From Xanthomonas theicola (GTDB lineage Bacteria > Pseudomonadota > Gammaproteobacteria > Xanthomonadales > Xanthomonadaceae), in assembly GCF_014236795.1 (NCBI RefSeq), contig NZ_CP049017.1, positions 4,256,001 to 4,320,000 of the forward strand: a stretch of 64,000 bases of DNA, given 5' to 3'. The notes under the pieces are model-generated. The model had not been told where the DNA came from. It saw only the letters and a program-made list of their open reading frames with translations, and ran no database searches. The translations under genes and the position numbers were made by a program. Shown here in pieces: positions 43,759 through 52,176 of this stretch. How positions within the stretch are numbered: the stretch's first letter is position 1; each line of letters begins with the position of its first letter.

Positions 43759-44490
43759 TCAGCGCAACAGATCGCGCCAAAAAACCGGCCCCAGCCGCGC
43801 CAACCGGTGCAGGAAGTCAGGCAGATTACGGTAGGGACGCTGCGGAAACCAGCGCCCGCGCATCAGGTATTCGCCGACGAAGAAGCCGCCGATGACCCCG
43901 TAGCCGAGCAGGTTGGCGATCAGCGAGGCGCGCGCGTCGCCGATCGGCAGCGGCGAGGACTGCCCCAGCTGCGCCAACACCCCGCTCGGCACGGCGCACA
44001 GCGCCAGCAACAGGTTCAGCAATGTCATGGCAACCAGCAGCAGCGTCCACGCCAGGGTCAGCCGCCGCGTATAGCGCAGCTGCGCGGGCGTGATCGGCAT
44101 CTGCGCCTGGCGGTACAGCGCCTCGACGATGCGCGAGATCAGCGGCGTGCGCCCGCGCTGCAGGCTGCGCCCGAAGAACCAGGCCACCCAGGCGCTGAAC
44201 AGCACCGGCGGCACGGCCAACAGCAGCAGCGCATGCGGCGAGCGCCACAACGGCACCAGCGCGGCCAGCGCCAGCAGCGCCAGCGCCCAAGCCCACGGCC
44301 GCCGCCGCGCCATCGGCTCCACCAGCACCATCAGCACCAGCGCCGCAGCGGCCAGCACGGCCAGATCGGGACGGTGCGCGGCGTTGGCCCAATGCGCCAG
44401 CGGCGAGTACGCCAGCGCCAGCAGCACGCCCAGGGCCAGCGCCCAGGGTGCGGCGCCGACCGGGTCAACTGGTCTTGTTGACTTCGACAT
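43759..44490 (-). CDS. Polytopic membrane protein of the xanthomonadin cluster (COG4648-like)
   Basis: Encodes 243 aa with about six to seven hydrophobic helices (PWALALGVLLALAYSPLAHW, LAVLAAAALVLMVLVEP, WALALLALAALVPLW, HALLLLAVPPVLFSAWVAWFFG, LAWTLLLVAMTLLNLLLALC, LIANLLGYGVIGGFFVGEYLM). The conserved FFGRSLQRGRTPLISRI and PITPAQLRYTRRLT segments are typical of the membrane protein found in aryl-polyene clusters and often annotated as ketosynthase-associated. Its biochemical role is not established. Its start overlaps the ACP gene's end by 26 bp, so translation is probably coupled. Confidence 0.8.
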   Translation of the reverse strand: MSKSTRPVDPVGAAPWALALGVLLALAYSPLAHWANAAHRPDLAVLAAAALVLMVLVEPMARRRPWAWALALLALAALVPLWRSPHALLLLAVPPVLFSAWVAWFFGRSLQRGRTPLISRIVEALYRQAQMPITPAQLRYTRRLTLAWTLLLVAMTLLNLLLALCAVPSGVLAQLGQSSPLPIGDARASLIANLLGYGVIGGFFVGEYLMRGRWFPQRPYRNLPDFLHRLARLGPVFWRDLLR

Positions 44491-44734
44491 GCGCCGACAG
44501 CGCGCGCAGCGAGGCGAAGATGCGACGGTTTTCGTCGTTGTCCGAACGCAGTTGGAAGCCGTAGCGCTTGCTGATCGCCAGCGCCAGCTCCAGCGCGTCG
44601 ATCGAGTCCAGTCCCAGCCCGGTATTGAACAGCGGCGCCTCCGGATCGATGTCGCCGGGCTGCACGTCTTCCAGGTTCAGGCTCTCGACCAGCAACTCGG
44701 CCAGTTCACGTTCGGCGGCAGTTTGCGAAGACAT
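44465..44734 (-). CDS. Acyl carrier protein of the xanthomonadin cluster
   Basis: Encodes 89 aa. The phosphopantetheine site is TGLGLDSIDALELALAI with Ser44. Charged helix 2 and the length fit a dedicated acyl carrier protein rather than AcpP. It is the first gene of the minus-strand run and is divergent from the halogenase-like gene at 44863, so the promoters for both halves of the cluster lie in the 128-bp gap. It would hold the growing aryl-polyene chain. Confidence 0.88.
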   Translation of the reverse strand: MSSQTAAERELAELLVESLNLEDVQPGDIDPEAPLFNTGLGLDSIDALELALAISKRYGFQLRSDNDENRRIFASLRALSAHVEVNKTS

Positions 44735-44862
44735 TCAGGGGCTTCCAAGCTAGAGAATGGGTGCGACACGATGGTGCATCGGGCGTAGCGACGCAACTGT
44801 CCGACCCTGGCAGGCAAGCTATCATGGCGTTCGTCTCGCATGTCCGCCGCAGGTTTTTCAGG

Positions 44863-46224
44863 ATGAATTCCACCGCCGCTTCCGGGTCCTTCTCCGCCCC
44901 GCCGCAGGCCCCCGCGGCGGAGACGCCCGACGTGCTGGTGATCGGCGGCGGCCCGGCCGGCTGCACCGCGGCGACCCTGCTGGCGCAAAAGGGCTGGAAG
45001 GTGACCCTGCTGGAAAAGGACCGCCACCCGCGCTTCCACATCGGCGAATCGCTGCTGCCGATGAACATCCCCATCCTGCAGCGGCTGGGCGTGCTCGAGC
45101 AGGTGCGCGCGATCGGCGTGCTCAAGCTCGGCGCCGATTTCCCCAACGACGCCGGCGGCTACAACACCTTCCGCTTCGCGCAGGCCCTGGACGCGCAGTC
45201 CGATTACGCGTTCCAGGTGCCGCGCGCCGCGTTCGACCGGATCCTGTTCGCCCACGCCCGCGCCGCCGGCGCCGACCTGCGCGAGCAGACCAGGGTCCAG
45301 GCGGTGCAGTTGGACGGCGAGCGGCCGCTGGTGCAGGCATGCGGCGCCGACGGCGTGCGTACGTTCCGCCCACGCTATCTGATCGACGCCAGCGGCCGCG
45401 ACGCCTTCCTCGGCAACAGGCTCAAACTCAAGCGCGCCAACCCGAGGCACCAGTCGGCGGCGCTGTTCAGCCATTTCCGCGGGGTGGCGCGGCGCCCCGG
45501 CGAGGATGCCGGCAACATCAGCATCTACCGCCACGCGCACGGCTGGATGTGGCTGATCCCGCTGCCCGACGACGTGATGAGCGTCGGCGCGGTGTGCTAC
45601 CCGGCGTATATGAAGACGCGCCAGGGCAGCGACAGCGCGGCGTTGCTGCTGCGCACCCTGGCGCTGAACCCGGACGTGGCCGCGCGCATGGCCGGCGCGC
45701 AGCGCGTGGCGCCGGTGCACGCCACCGGCAACTACGCCTACGAATGCACGCGCATGAGCGGACCGCGCTGGCTGATGCTCGGCGACGCCTACGCGTTCGT
45801 CGACCCGATGTTCTCCTCCGGCGTGTACCTGGCGATGCACAGCGCCGAGCGCGGCGCGGCAATGGTGGACGCGGCGCTGCGCGATCCGGCGCGCGAGGCG
45901 CGGCTGCAACGCGGCCTGGAAAAACACCTGCGCCGCGGCCTGAACGAGTTCAAGTGGTTCATCTACCGCTTCACCTCGCCCACCATGCGCGAGCTGTTCG
46001 CGCAGCCGCGCAACGTGCTGCAGGTGGAACAGGCCGTGGTGGCGATGCTGGCCGGCGACGTGTTCGACAACCGCGCGGTGTGGCGACGGCTGCGCGTGTT
46101 CCGTGCGATCTACGCCATGTCCGCGGCCGCGATGCTGTCGCGCGCCTGGCGGTCCTGGCGCCAGCGCCGCCGCCAGGCACGCGAACCGTTCCACGGCGAT
46201 ACCCTGCACGGAGACAATGCATGA
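44863..46224 (+). CDS. Flavin-dependent halogenase-like oxidoreductase of the xanthomonadin cluster
   Basis: Encodes 453 aa from ATG 44863 (MNSTAASGSF); a start at 44824 is also possible. FAD-binding GGGPAGCTAA begins at residue 28. The halogenase fingerprint WxWxIP is present as W228-M-W-L-I-P233 (HGWMWLIPLPDD), and the second FAD motif LMLGDAYAFVDPMFSSGVYLAM near 305. Flavin-dependent halogenases with these motifs make HOX from halide and FADH2. Xanthomonadins are brominated, so bromination of the aryl head is a reasonable role, though some proteins with these motifs are plain monooxygenases. Its stop overlaps the xanB2 start (ATGA). Confidence 0.85.
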   Translation: MNSTAASGSFSAPPQAPAAETPDVLVIGGGPAGCTAATLLAQKGWKVTLLEKDRHPRFHIGESLLPMNIPILQRLGVLEQVRAIGVLKLGADFPNDAGGYNTFRFAQALDAQSDYAFQVPRAAFDRILFAHARAAGADLREQTRVQAVQLDGERPLVQACGADGVRTFRPRYLIDASGRDAFLGNRLKLKRANPRHQSAALFSHFRGVARRPGEDAGNISIYRHAHGWMWLIPLPDDVMSVGAVCYPAYMKTRQGSDSAALLLRTLALNPDVAARMAGAQRVAPVHATGNYAYECTRMSGPRWLMLGDAYAFVDPMFSSGVYLAMHSAERGAAMVDAALRDPAREARLQRGLEKHLRRGLNEFKWFIYRFTSPTMRELFAQPRNVLQVEQAVVAMLAGDVFDNRAVWRRLRVFRAIYAMSAAAMLSRAWRSWRQRRRQAREPFHGDTLHGDNA

Positions 46225-47231
46225 GCCGGCCGTACCCGCATTCCCCGCACCACGACCAGCGCCATCCGCAGCTGCAAGTGGACTACGTCGCCGAGACCGA
46301 CCCTGACGCGCTGCTGCGCGACGAGCGGGTACTGGCGGTGTTCGGCTTCGGCGGCGACGCCCCGCACCACCACGACCCGCGCTACCTGCGCGTACCGCTG
46401 CAGCCGCACGGCCCGCGCGTGCTCGAGGTCTGGCGCACCGATGCGCCGGTGCGCAGCGGGCGCCACGGCGACATCGCCTGGGCCGGCGATGATCGCCTGC
46501 AGTTCGGCGTGATCGAGATCGACGAGCGGGCGCTGGATATCGCGGACGCCTCGGCGCTGGCCTATGCGCAGATCACCGCATTCGTCGCCGGCGGCGCCAC
46601 GCCGCGCCTGATGCGCATCTGGAACTATCTCGATGCGATCACCCTGGGCAGCGGCGACCGCGAGCGCTACCGCCGGTTCTGCGTCGGCCGCGCGCGCGGA
46701 CTGGGCGATTTCGACGCCAGCCTGCTGCCGGCCGCCACCGCGGTCGGCCGCTGCGACCACGCCCGGGTGATGCAGATCTATTGGCTGGCCGCCGCGCAGG
46801 CCGGCACGCCGCTGGAGAACCCGCGCCAGGTCAGCGCATACCGCTACCCGCGCCAATACGGTCCGCAGCCGCCGAGCTTCGCCCGCGCGATGCTGCCGCC
46901 GGCCGGCGGCGACATGCCGCTGCTGCTGTCCGGCACCGCCAGCGTGGTCGGCCATGCCTCGATGCACAGCGGCCAGCTGCTGGCGCAGTTGGAAGAAACC
47001 TTCGCCAACTTCGATGCGCTGCTGGCCGCCGCGCGCCGCCACGCGCCGGACCTGCCGGCGCAGTTCGGCGACCGCACCCGGCTGAAGGTCTACGTCCGCG
47101 AAGCGACCGACCTGCCGCTGGTCGCCGCCGCCCTCGACGCCCGCTTCGGCGACCGCGTCCCGCGCCTGCTGCTGCACGCGGTGATCTGCCGCGACGAACT
47201 GGCGGTGGAGATCGACGGCGTGCATGGGTAA
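46221..47231 (+). CDS. xanB2: Chorismatase XanB2
   Basis: Encodes 336 aa from ATG 46221, translationally coupled to the gene before it. It is related to pteridine-dependent dioxygenase-like/chorismatase enzymes of the RidA-like fold. Recognisable blocks are RIWNYLDAITLGSGDRERYRRFCVGRARGL, SAYRYPRQYGPQPPSFARAML, and LLSGTASVVGHASMHSG (active-site loops). XanB2 converts chorismate to 3- and 4-hydroxybenzoate; 3-hydroxybenzoate starts the xanthomonadin chain and 4-hydroxybenzoate feeds ubiquinone. Presence of this gene is the best sign that the neighbouring block is the xanthomonadin cluster. A single REP-like arm (about 47264-47300) follows. Confidence 0.92.
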   Translation: MSRPYPHSPHHDQRHPQLQVDYVAETDPDALLRDERVLAVFGFGGDAPHHHDPRYLRVPLQPHGPRVLEVWRTDAPVRSGRHGDIAWAGDDRLQFGVIEIDERALDIADASALAYAQITAFVAGGATPRLMRIWNYLDAITLGSGDRERYRRFCVGRARGLGDFDASLLPAATAVGRCDHARVMQIYWLAAAQAGTPLENPRQVSAYRYPRQYGPQPPSFARAMLPPAGGDMPLLLSGTASVVGHASMHSGQLLAQLEETFANFDALLAAARRHAPDLPAQFGDRTRLKVYVREATDLPLVAAALDARFGDRVPRLLLHAVICRDELAVEIDGVHG

Positions 47232-47343
47232 GCGCACCCATCACCGCGAGCCACGGCACGCCCCTCTGTAGAAACCGCTTCAGCCGCGACAGGGCCGTTC
47301 CCGATAGTGCGCCCCGGTCGCCAGGACGGCGGGACGCAGGGCG

Positions 47344-48411
47344 GTCTCAAGATTCAAGTGCAACACGTGATTTGAACGCTGCGATGTCCGCTTCCATTGC
47401 CTCGCTAGGCGTCTTCCAGCCAAGTGTCTGGCGAGGGCGAGTGTTCATCAGCAACGCGATGTGATTGAGGTATTCCTGGCTGACGGCGGATAGGTCCGCC
47501 CCCTTGGGCAGGAACTGGCGAAGTAGACCGTTGGTGTTCTCATTGCTTCCGCGCTGCCACGGTGCGTGCGGATCGGCAAACCACAGGTCGATGTTCAACC
47601 GTTCCATCAGCTCGGCATAGCGCGTCATTTCGGTGCCACGGTCATAGGTCAAGCTGGTTCGCATGGATGCGGGGAGCTTCTTCATCTGACGGGTGAAACC
47701 TTCCAGTGCGTCTGTGGCGGTGCAGCCGTCCATCCGGCACAGCACCACAAAACGCGTCTTGCGCTCCACCAGGGTGCCAACACAGGAACGATTGAACGCT
47801 CCCTTGATCAAGTCACCTTCCCAATGTCCTGGGACCAACCGCTGTTGCACCTCTTCGGGTCGGTGCACGATCCGCGGTTCCTCAGGCACCCAGCTGCGTT
47901 TGGCGGCGGTCGTGCGCCGTGATCCCCGGGACGGCCTGCGCTGGCGCAACGCCTCCACAAGCTCCTTTTTCAGGCCGCCGCGCGGGTGCGCGTAGATCGT
48001 GGCGTAGATGGTTTCGTGACTGACGCGCTGGGCAGGATCATCCGGGGACATGAGGAGCAGCTTGGCAGCAATCTGCTGGGGCGACCAGCGCCACAGCACC
48101 AGATGATCGCGCACCATCTGGAATAAATCCGTTCCCGGTGTCAGCCGTCGCCGCCGAACGCTGTGCTGACGTCGTGTCCGGTAACGCATGGCCGCCTCTC
48201 GAGCACGGTAGACCGTGGCTTGCTGCCTGGCCAGCTCCCTGCTCGATGTCGACGGGCTTCTATCCAGCAGCCTGGATATCGAGCGTAAGCTCTGACCACG
48301 TCGCGTTTCGATTTGGAGTACCGCGCGCTCTTCTGCGCTCAGGTGGAGATAGCTTCTTGACATGCATACACCCTACTGGCTGAGAGGGTGTTGCGCTTGG
48401 AAGTTGAGTCT
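47344..48411 (-). mobile_element. IS30-family element
   Basis: The transposase gene lies between imperfect inverted repeats: TCTCAAGATTCAAGTGCAAC at 47344-47363 and GTTGCGCTTGGAAGTTGAG at about 48392-48410. A short target duplication is not clear. It lies 110 bp after xanB2. Confidence 0.8.
47347..48363 (-). CDS. IS30-family transposase
   Basis: Encodes 338 aa, full length. The N-terminal helix-turn-helix (YLHLSAEERAVLQIETRRGQSLRSISRLLDRSPSTSSREL, residues about 5-45) reads as in IS30, followed by a second HTH region around VRRRRLTPGTDLFQMV. The DDE catalytic core has GHWEGDLIKG (first Asp), LTYDRGTEM (second Asp) and PHAPWQRGSNENTNGLLRQFLPKG (Glu), then LNTRPRQTLGWKTPSE, the family C-terminal block (here MNTRPRQ). 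Frame intact; probably active. Confidence 0.93.
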   Translation of the reverse strand: MSRSYLHLSAEERAVLQIETRRGQSLRSISRLLDRSPSTSSRELARQQATVYRAREAAMRYRTRRQHSVRRRRLTPGTDLFQMVRDHLVLWRWSPQQIAAKLLLMSPDDPAQRVSHETIYATIYAHPRGGLKKELVEALRQRRPSRGSRRTTAAKRSWVPEEPRIVHRPEEVQQRLVPGHWEGDLIKGAFNRSCVGTLVERKTRFVVLCRMDGCTATDALEGFTRQMKKLPASMRTSLTYDRGTEMTRYAELMERLNIDLWFADPHAPWQRGSNENTNGLLRQFLPKGADLSAVSQEYLNHIALLMNTRPRQTLGWKTPSEAMEADIAAFKSRVALES

Positions 48412-48448
48412 AAGGAGCCACCGCGCTGGGCAGTATGGCGCGACCTCC

Positions 48449-48659
48449 AAGGAACCTCTGAACAAACACCTCCAGATACGCGACACTATCGCCTCAGAGT
48501 GAGGAGTCATCCATGCCACTGGCGTTCGGTGGTGCGGAAGGGCTGGGCAAGCGCAAGCAGACCCGCCGAGAGATGTTCCTGGCGGAGATGGGGCAGGTGG
48601 TGCCTTGGAAGCAGCTGCTCGCCCTCATCGCGCCATACCATCCGGTGTCGGGGCGACGT
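48449..48659 (+). pseudogene. IS5-family element, 5' fragment (type 4)
   Basis: Begins with a terminal-repeat-like AAGGAACCTCTGAACAA, then at ATG 48513 the N-terminus MPLAFGGAEGLGKRKQTRREMF, LAEMGQVVPWKQLLALIAPYHPVSGRR of an IS5-type transposase (compare 19882 and 50867). It is cut off at 48659 by the IS3 element. Beyond that element no IS5 reading resumes, so the rest was lost. Confidence 0.8.
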
Positions 48660-48721
48660 CCCCCCGGTTTTGAGTAGCACGGCGATTTGGAGTCCAATCC
48701 CCAACGAGACGGAGATTGGAC

Positions 48722-48985
48722 GTGAAGAAGCGCTTTTCCGAAGAGCAGATCATCGGCTTCCTGCGTGAGGCCGAAGCCGGCGTGGCGGTGAAGGACCTGT
48801 GCCGGCGGCACGGGTTCAGCGAGGCCTCCTACTACCTGTGGCGCAGCAAGTTCGGCGGCATGAGCGTGCCGGAGGCCAAGCGGCTCAAGGAGCTGGAGGC
48901 GGAGAACACGCGGCTGAAGAAGCTGCTGGCCGAGCAGCTGTTCGAGAACGACGTCATCAAGGACGCCCTGCGAAAAAAGTGGTGA
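48722..48985 (+). CDS. IS3-family transposase OrfA
   Basis: Encodes 87 aa from GTG 48722 ([20 protein letters not shown]). Residues 1-50 are the helix-turn-helix DNA-binding domain ([24 protein letters not shown]) and 55-85 a leucine-zipper coiled coil ([25 protein letters not shown]) for dimerisation. A run of six A at 48973-48978 just before the stop (CGAAAAAAGTGG) is a classic slippery site: a -1 shift there joins OrfA to OrfB as the full OrfAB transposase. Unshifted translation stops at TGA 48983-48985. Confidence 0.92.
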   Translation: MKKRFSEEQIIGFLREAEAGVAVKDLCRRHGFSEASYYLWRSKFGGMSVPEAKRLKELEAENTRLKKLLAEQLFENDVIKDALRKKW

Positions 48986-49827
48986 CCGCACCGGCGCGCA
49001 GGATGCTGGTGCGGCACCTGATGGAGCGCGGGCTCCCTGAGCGGCGGGCGCTGGCCGTGGTGCGGATGAGCGCCAGCGCGCTGCGCTACGTCCCACGTCC
49101 GGATCGCAACGTCGAGCTGCGCGAGCGGATCCTGGCGCTAGCGCAGCGGCACAAGCGCTACGGCGTCGGGATGATCTATCTGAAGCTGCGGCAGGAGCAG
49201 TGGCCGGTGAACTACAAGCGGGTGGAACGGCTGTATCAGGAGGCCAGGTTGCAGGTGCGCCGGCGCAAGCGGAAGAAGGTGCTGCTGGGCGAGCGCCAAC
49301 CGTTGCTTCGGCCTGGAACCGCCAACCAGGTCTGGTCGATGGACTTCGTGTTCGACCGCACCGCCGAGGGCCGGGTGCTCAAGGCCCTGACCATCGTCGA
49401 CGATGCCACGCACGAGGCGGTGGCGATCGAGGTGGAGCGGGCCATCTCCGGCCACGGCGTGGCCCGGGTGCTGGATCGGCTGGCGCTGACACGGGGTCTG
49501 CCGCAGGTGATCCGCACCGACAACGGCAAGGAGTTCTGCGGCAAGACGATGGTGACGTGGGCCCACGAGCGCGGTGTGCAGCTGCGCTTGATCCAGCCAG
49601 GCAAGCCGAACCAGAACGCCTACATCGAGAGCTTCAACGGCCGCCTGCGCGACGAATGCCTCAACGAGCACTGGTTCCCGAGGCTGCTGCACGCCCGCAC
49701 CGAGATCGAGACCTGGCGACGGGAATATAACGAGGAGCGACCGAAGAAGATCTTGGGCGGCCTGACCCCGGCCGCCTATGCCCAACAGCTAGCGGCCAAA
49801 GCCGCTACGATGAAACCCGGACTCTAA
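48979..49827 (+). CDS. IS3-family transposase OrfB (expressed as OrfAB by -1 frameshift)
   Basis: Encodes about 282 residues in the -1 frame relative to OrfA. HTH_21-like region ([30 protein letters not shown]) then the integrase-type core: [26 protein letters not shown] with the first Asp, [14 protein letters not shown] with the second, and [22 protein letters not shown] with the Glu. The C-terminal [23 protein letters not shown] is family-typical. Intact, and with perfect target duplication, so probably active. Confidence 0.93.
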   Translation: MVTAPARRMLVRHLMERGLPERRALAVVRMSASALRYVPRPDRNVELRERILALAQRHKRYGVGMIYLKLRQEQWPVNYKRVERLYQEARLQVRRRKRKKVLLGERQPLLRPGTANQVWSMDFVFDRTAEGRVLKALTIVDDATHEAVAIEVERAISGHGVARVLDRLALTRGLPQVIRTDNGKEFCGKTMVTWAHERGVQLRLIQPGKPNQNAYIESFNGRLRDECLNEHWFPRLLHARTEIETWRREYNEERPKKILGGLTPAAYAQQLAAKAATMKPGL

Positions 49828-49862
49828 AGAGCCCCGCTACTGAAAGCGGGGGGACGTCGGCG

Positions 49863-50090
49863 GTGCTACGGAATAGCTCGCTGTCGGTCATCGGCACTAA
49901 GCGTAACGGGGGCGTGTCCACGTCGATGCATATCACTGCGCGCAAAGAACAATTCAACCGGGCCTTTGTCGGCGCATTGGCGGCGCAAGCGGAGATCAAT
50001 TCCTCCGTGCCGACCGTTGACAATGACAGCATCGACATCACGTTCATTGGCAAGGACTTTCGTGGCCTGATACGTGATCCGCAGAGTAAA
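49863..50090 (+). pseudogene. DUF4365-like protein, N-terminal remnant
   Basis: From about 49863 the frame reads STSMHITARKEQFNRAFVGALAAQAEINSSVPTVDNDSIDITFIGKD. EQFNRAFV..LAA.A......P..D.DSID.TF matches the start of DUF4365 domains, nuclease-like modules often found in defence or transferred genes. An ATG lies at 49926. The gene is cut after FRGLIRDPQ by the left end of the IS200/IS605 element. It is sandwiched between transposons and its 3' part is not found in the window. Confidence 0.55.
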
Positions 50091-50733
50091 TATCCCCCGG
50101 CAAAGCCGGGGGCTTTAGAGATGTGAGCCGCTCAAAGCGGCTGCGGGAGCGCTACGCGCCTCCCTTGTTAGGGCCACCTGAAGGTGGCCGACTACCTCGG
50201 CAACTGCAATTGGTCCAAGCGCCGATCTTCCGCCTCTTGGTTCTGGATGTATGCCCCGATCAACCCTTCATCCCGACCTACCCTCGTAACGAAGTAACCT
50301 CGCGCCCAGAAGCTCTGCCCTACAAAGTTCCGCTTCCGCTCCACATACACCCGCGCTAGGTGGATGGCGCTCTTGCCCTTGATATAGCCCACCACCTGCG
50401 ACACCGCCTACTTCGGCGGAATCTTCAACAGCATATGGACGTGATCTGGCATCAGATGGCCCTCCTCGACCCGGCTCTCCTTCTGCTCGGCCAATCGCCG
50501 GAACACCTCTCCTAGATGCTTCCTCAGACCCACATACAGTGTCTTACGGCGACACTTCGGTATGAACACAACGTGGTACAGACACTCCCACCTGGTGTGA
50601 CTTAAGCTCTCAAACTCATCCATCTCGGTTTCTCCGTCTCGTGTGCTTGGCCGCTCACGTTGCGGAGTCTCCGGGATGGACTCCCGGATACGTCAAACTT
50701 CTACTGCATCCCCGGCAGAGCCGGGGGAACTCT
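50088..50733 (-). mobile_element. IS200/IS605-type element
   Basis: A single tnpA-like gene between two subterminal hairpins, CCCCCGGCAAAGCCGGGGG at 50094-50112 and CCCCGGCAGAGCCGGGG around 50712-50728, with no terminal inverted repeats: the typical layout of single-strand transposing IS200 elements. The exact ends are estimated. A second hairpin (AGCCGCTCAAAGCGGCT) lies just inside the left end. Confidence 0.75.
50192..50623 (-). pseudogene. IS200-type Y1 transposase TnpA with in-frame TAG
   Basis: The frame starts at 50623 (MDEFESLSHTRWECLYHVVFIPKCRRKTLY). It carries the HUH metal-binding motif HLMPDHVHMLL, and reaches IPPK before TAG at 50408-50410. The same frame continues as AVSQVVGYIKGKSAIHLARVYVERKRNFVGQSFWARGYFV, then IGAYIQNQEAED, where the Tyr of YIQNQ is the expected catalytic residue. 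Relatives have Tyr at the TAG position (PPKY-SVSQ). Apart from this codon the 143-residue frame is complete. Without readthrough the protein lacks its nucleophile. Confidence 0.85.
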
Positions 50734-50817
50734 CAGGTTGGTTTAGGGAAAATTGTGCTGGCGTGATCTCCATGCCCGATAGTTTAAACGCTCGGGCCAT
50801 TAGTGTTAACAGGCCCT

Positions 50818-51985
50818 AGCCTCCCATATCGGCGACACTATCAAGATCTGATCGAGGGCGCGATACATGACGCAGCTTAGCTTCTCCGACGCCGAGCATG
50901 CCGGTAAGCGCAAGCGGACCCGCCGCGAGGTGTTCCTTGCGCAGATGGAACAGGTGGTGCCGTGGAGCGCGCTGCTGTCGCAGATCGCGCCCCACTACCC
51001 GAAGGCCGGTCGAGGCCGCCATCCGTATGGGCTGGAGACGATGTTACGCATTCACTTCCTGCAGCAGTGGTATGCGTTGAGCGATCCGGCGATGGAGGAG
51101 GCGCTGTATGAGATCGCCTCGATGCGTCAGTTCGCACGGCTGTCGTTGCTGGAGGCGATACCGGATGAGACGACGATCCTCAATTTCCGGCATTTGCTGG
51201 AACGGCATGGATTGGCGCCGAAGCTGCTGGAGGCGGTGAACCGGCATCTCCAAGGCAAGGGATTGTTGCTGCGGCAGGGAACGATCATGGACGCCACGAT
51301 CATCGAGGCGCCGAGTTCGACGAACAACAGCAGCGGCACGCGCGATCCGACGATGCACCAGACCAAGAAAGGCCAGCAGTGGTTCTTCGGGATGAAGGCG
51401 CACATCGGGGTGGATCGGGACTCGGGCCTGGTGCACACGGTGGTGTCGATCGCCGCGAACGTGGCCGATGTGACGCAGTCGGAGAAGTTGCTGCACGGCA
51501 AGGAGCGCGAGGTCTACGCCGATGCGGGGTAGACCGGGGCGGACAAGCGCGAGGAACTGAAGGGTAAGCGCGTGTGCTGGAACATTGCCGAGCGGCGGAG
51601 CCGGATCAGGGCGCTGGCGGAGGGCGAGTTGAAGACTCTCAGCGAACTCGTCGAGCACCTGATCGCCAAGGTGCGGGCGCGGGTGGAGCATCCGTTCAGG
51701 GTGATCAAGCGGCAGTTCGGTCACCGGAAGGTGCGTTATCGGGGGCTGGCCAAGAACGATGCGCAGTTGAACGTGCTGTTTGCGTTGTCGAACCTATGGA
51801 TGGCGCGCAGGCAGTTGTTGGCGATGACGGGGAAGGTGTGCCTGCGAACTGGAAAGGATGGGGTGTTTCCGCAGGTTACGGCCTGAAATGGCCTGAATGA
51901 GTGAAATATGCGTATCCATTTGCCGGTCAATCAGCCGCATCCGATCACGCCGCTTGGATCGGTGGCTTGTTCAGGCCTTCCCTAG
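50818..51985 (+). mobile_element. IS5-family element (type 4), left end truncated
   Basis: The right end GGCTTGTTCAGGCCTTCCCTA (about 51966-51986) pairs with the left-end type seen at 48449. Its own left terminal repeat is missing: alignment with the 48449 fragment begins at CCTCCCATATC (50818), about 22 bases in from the expected tip. The element is therefore probably immobile. Bases 50734-50817 hold nothing I recognise. Confidence 0.7.
50867..51886 (+). pseudogene. IS5-family transposase with in-frame TAG
   Basis: The frame begins [29 protein letters not shown] and runs through [17 protein letters not shown] (first Asp), [15 protein letters not shown] and [10 protein letters not shown] to TAG at 51530-51532. 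The same frame then resumes TGADKREELKGKRVCWNIAERRS and VEHPFRVIKRQFGHRKVRYRG (Glu) to a stop at 51886. Relatives read GDSGYTG or DAGYTG here, so TAG stands for Tyr, next to the catalytic Asp. No other lesion is visible in the 339-codon frame. Closely related to, but distinct from, the four type 2 copies. Confidence 0.87.
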
Positions 51986-52176
51986 CGAATAGCCTGGGAG
52001 TATTAAGGTTGAGATAGGAGCGGATCGAAGATGCAGGCGTCGGCCCCAGGGACGAGTTGACGGTTTGGATGATCTCGCCAATTGCGACTCCATCGGGATG
52101 AAAAGACAGCGCTTGGATCACCGAATCATGGACGGCGCCGAGACTGCCATGGCAGGCACAGCGGTTTTCTTGACGC

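Larger units (their letters stand above)
48660..49853 (+). mobile_element. IS3-family element (IS407 group), complete
   Basis: 1194 bp. Ends CCCCCCGGTTTTGAGTAGC and, at the right, the complement of CCCCCCGCTTTCAGTAGC. The target ACGT is duplicated at 48656-48659 and 49854-49857 (4 bp, as in the IS407 group). It is inserted into the IS5 fragment above. Confidence 0.93.
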
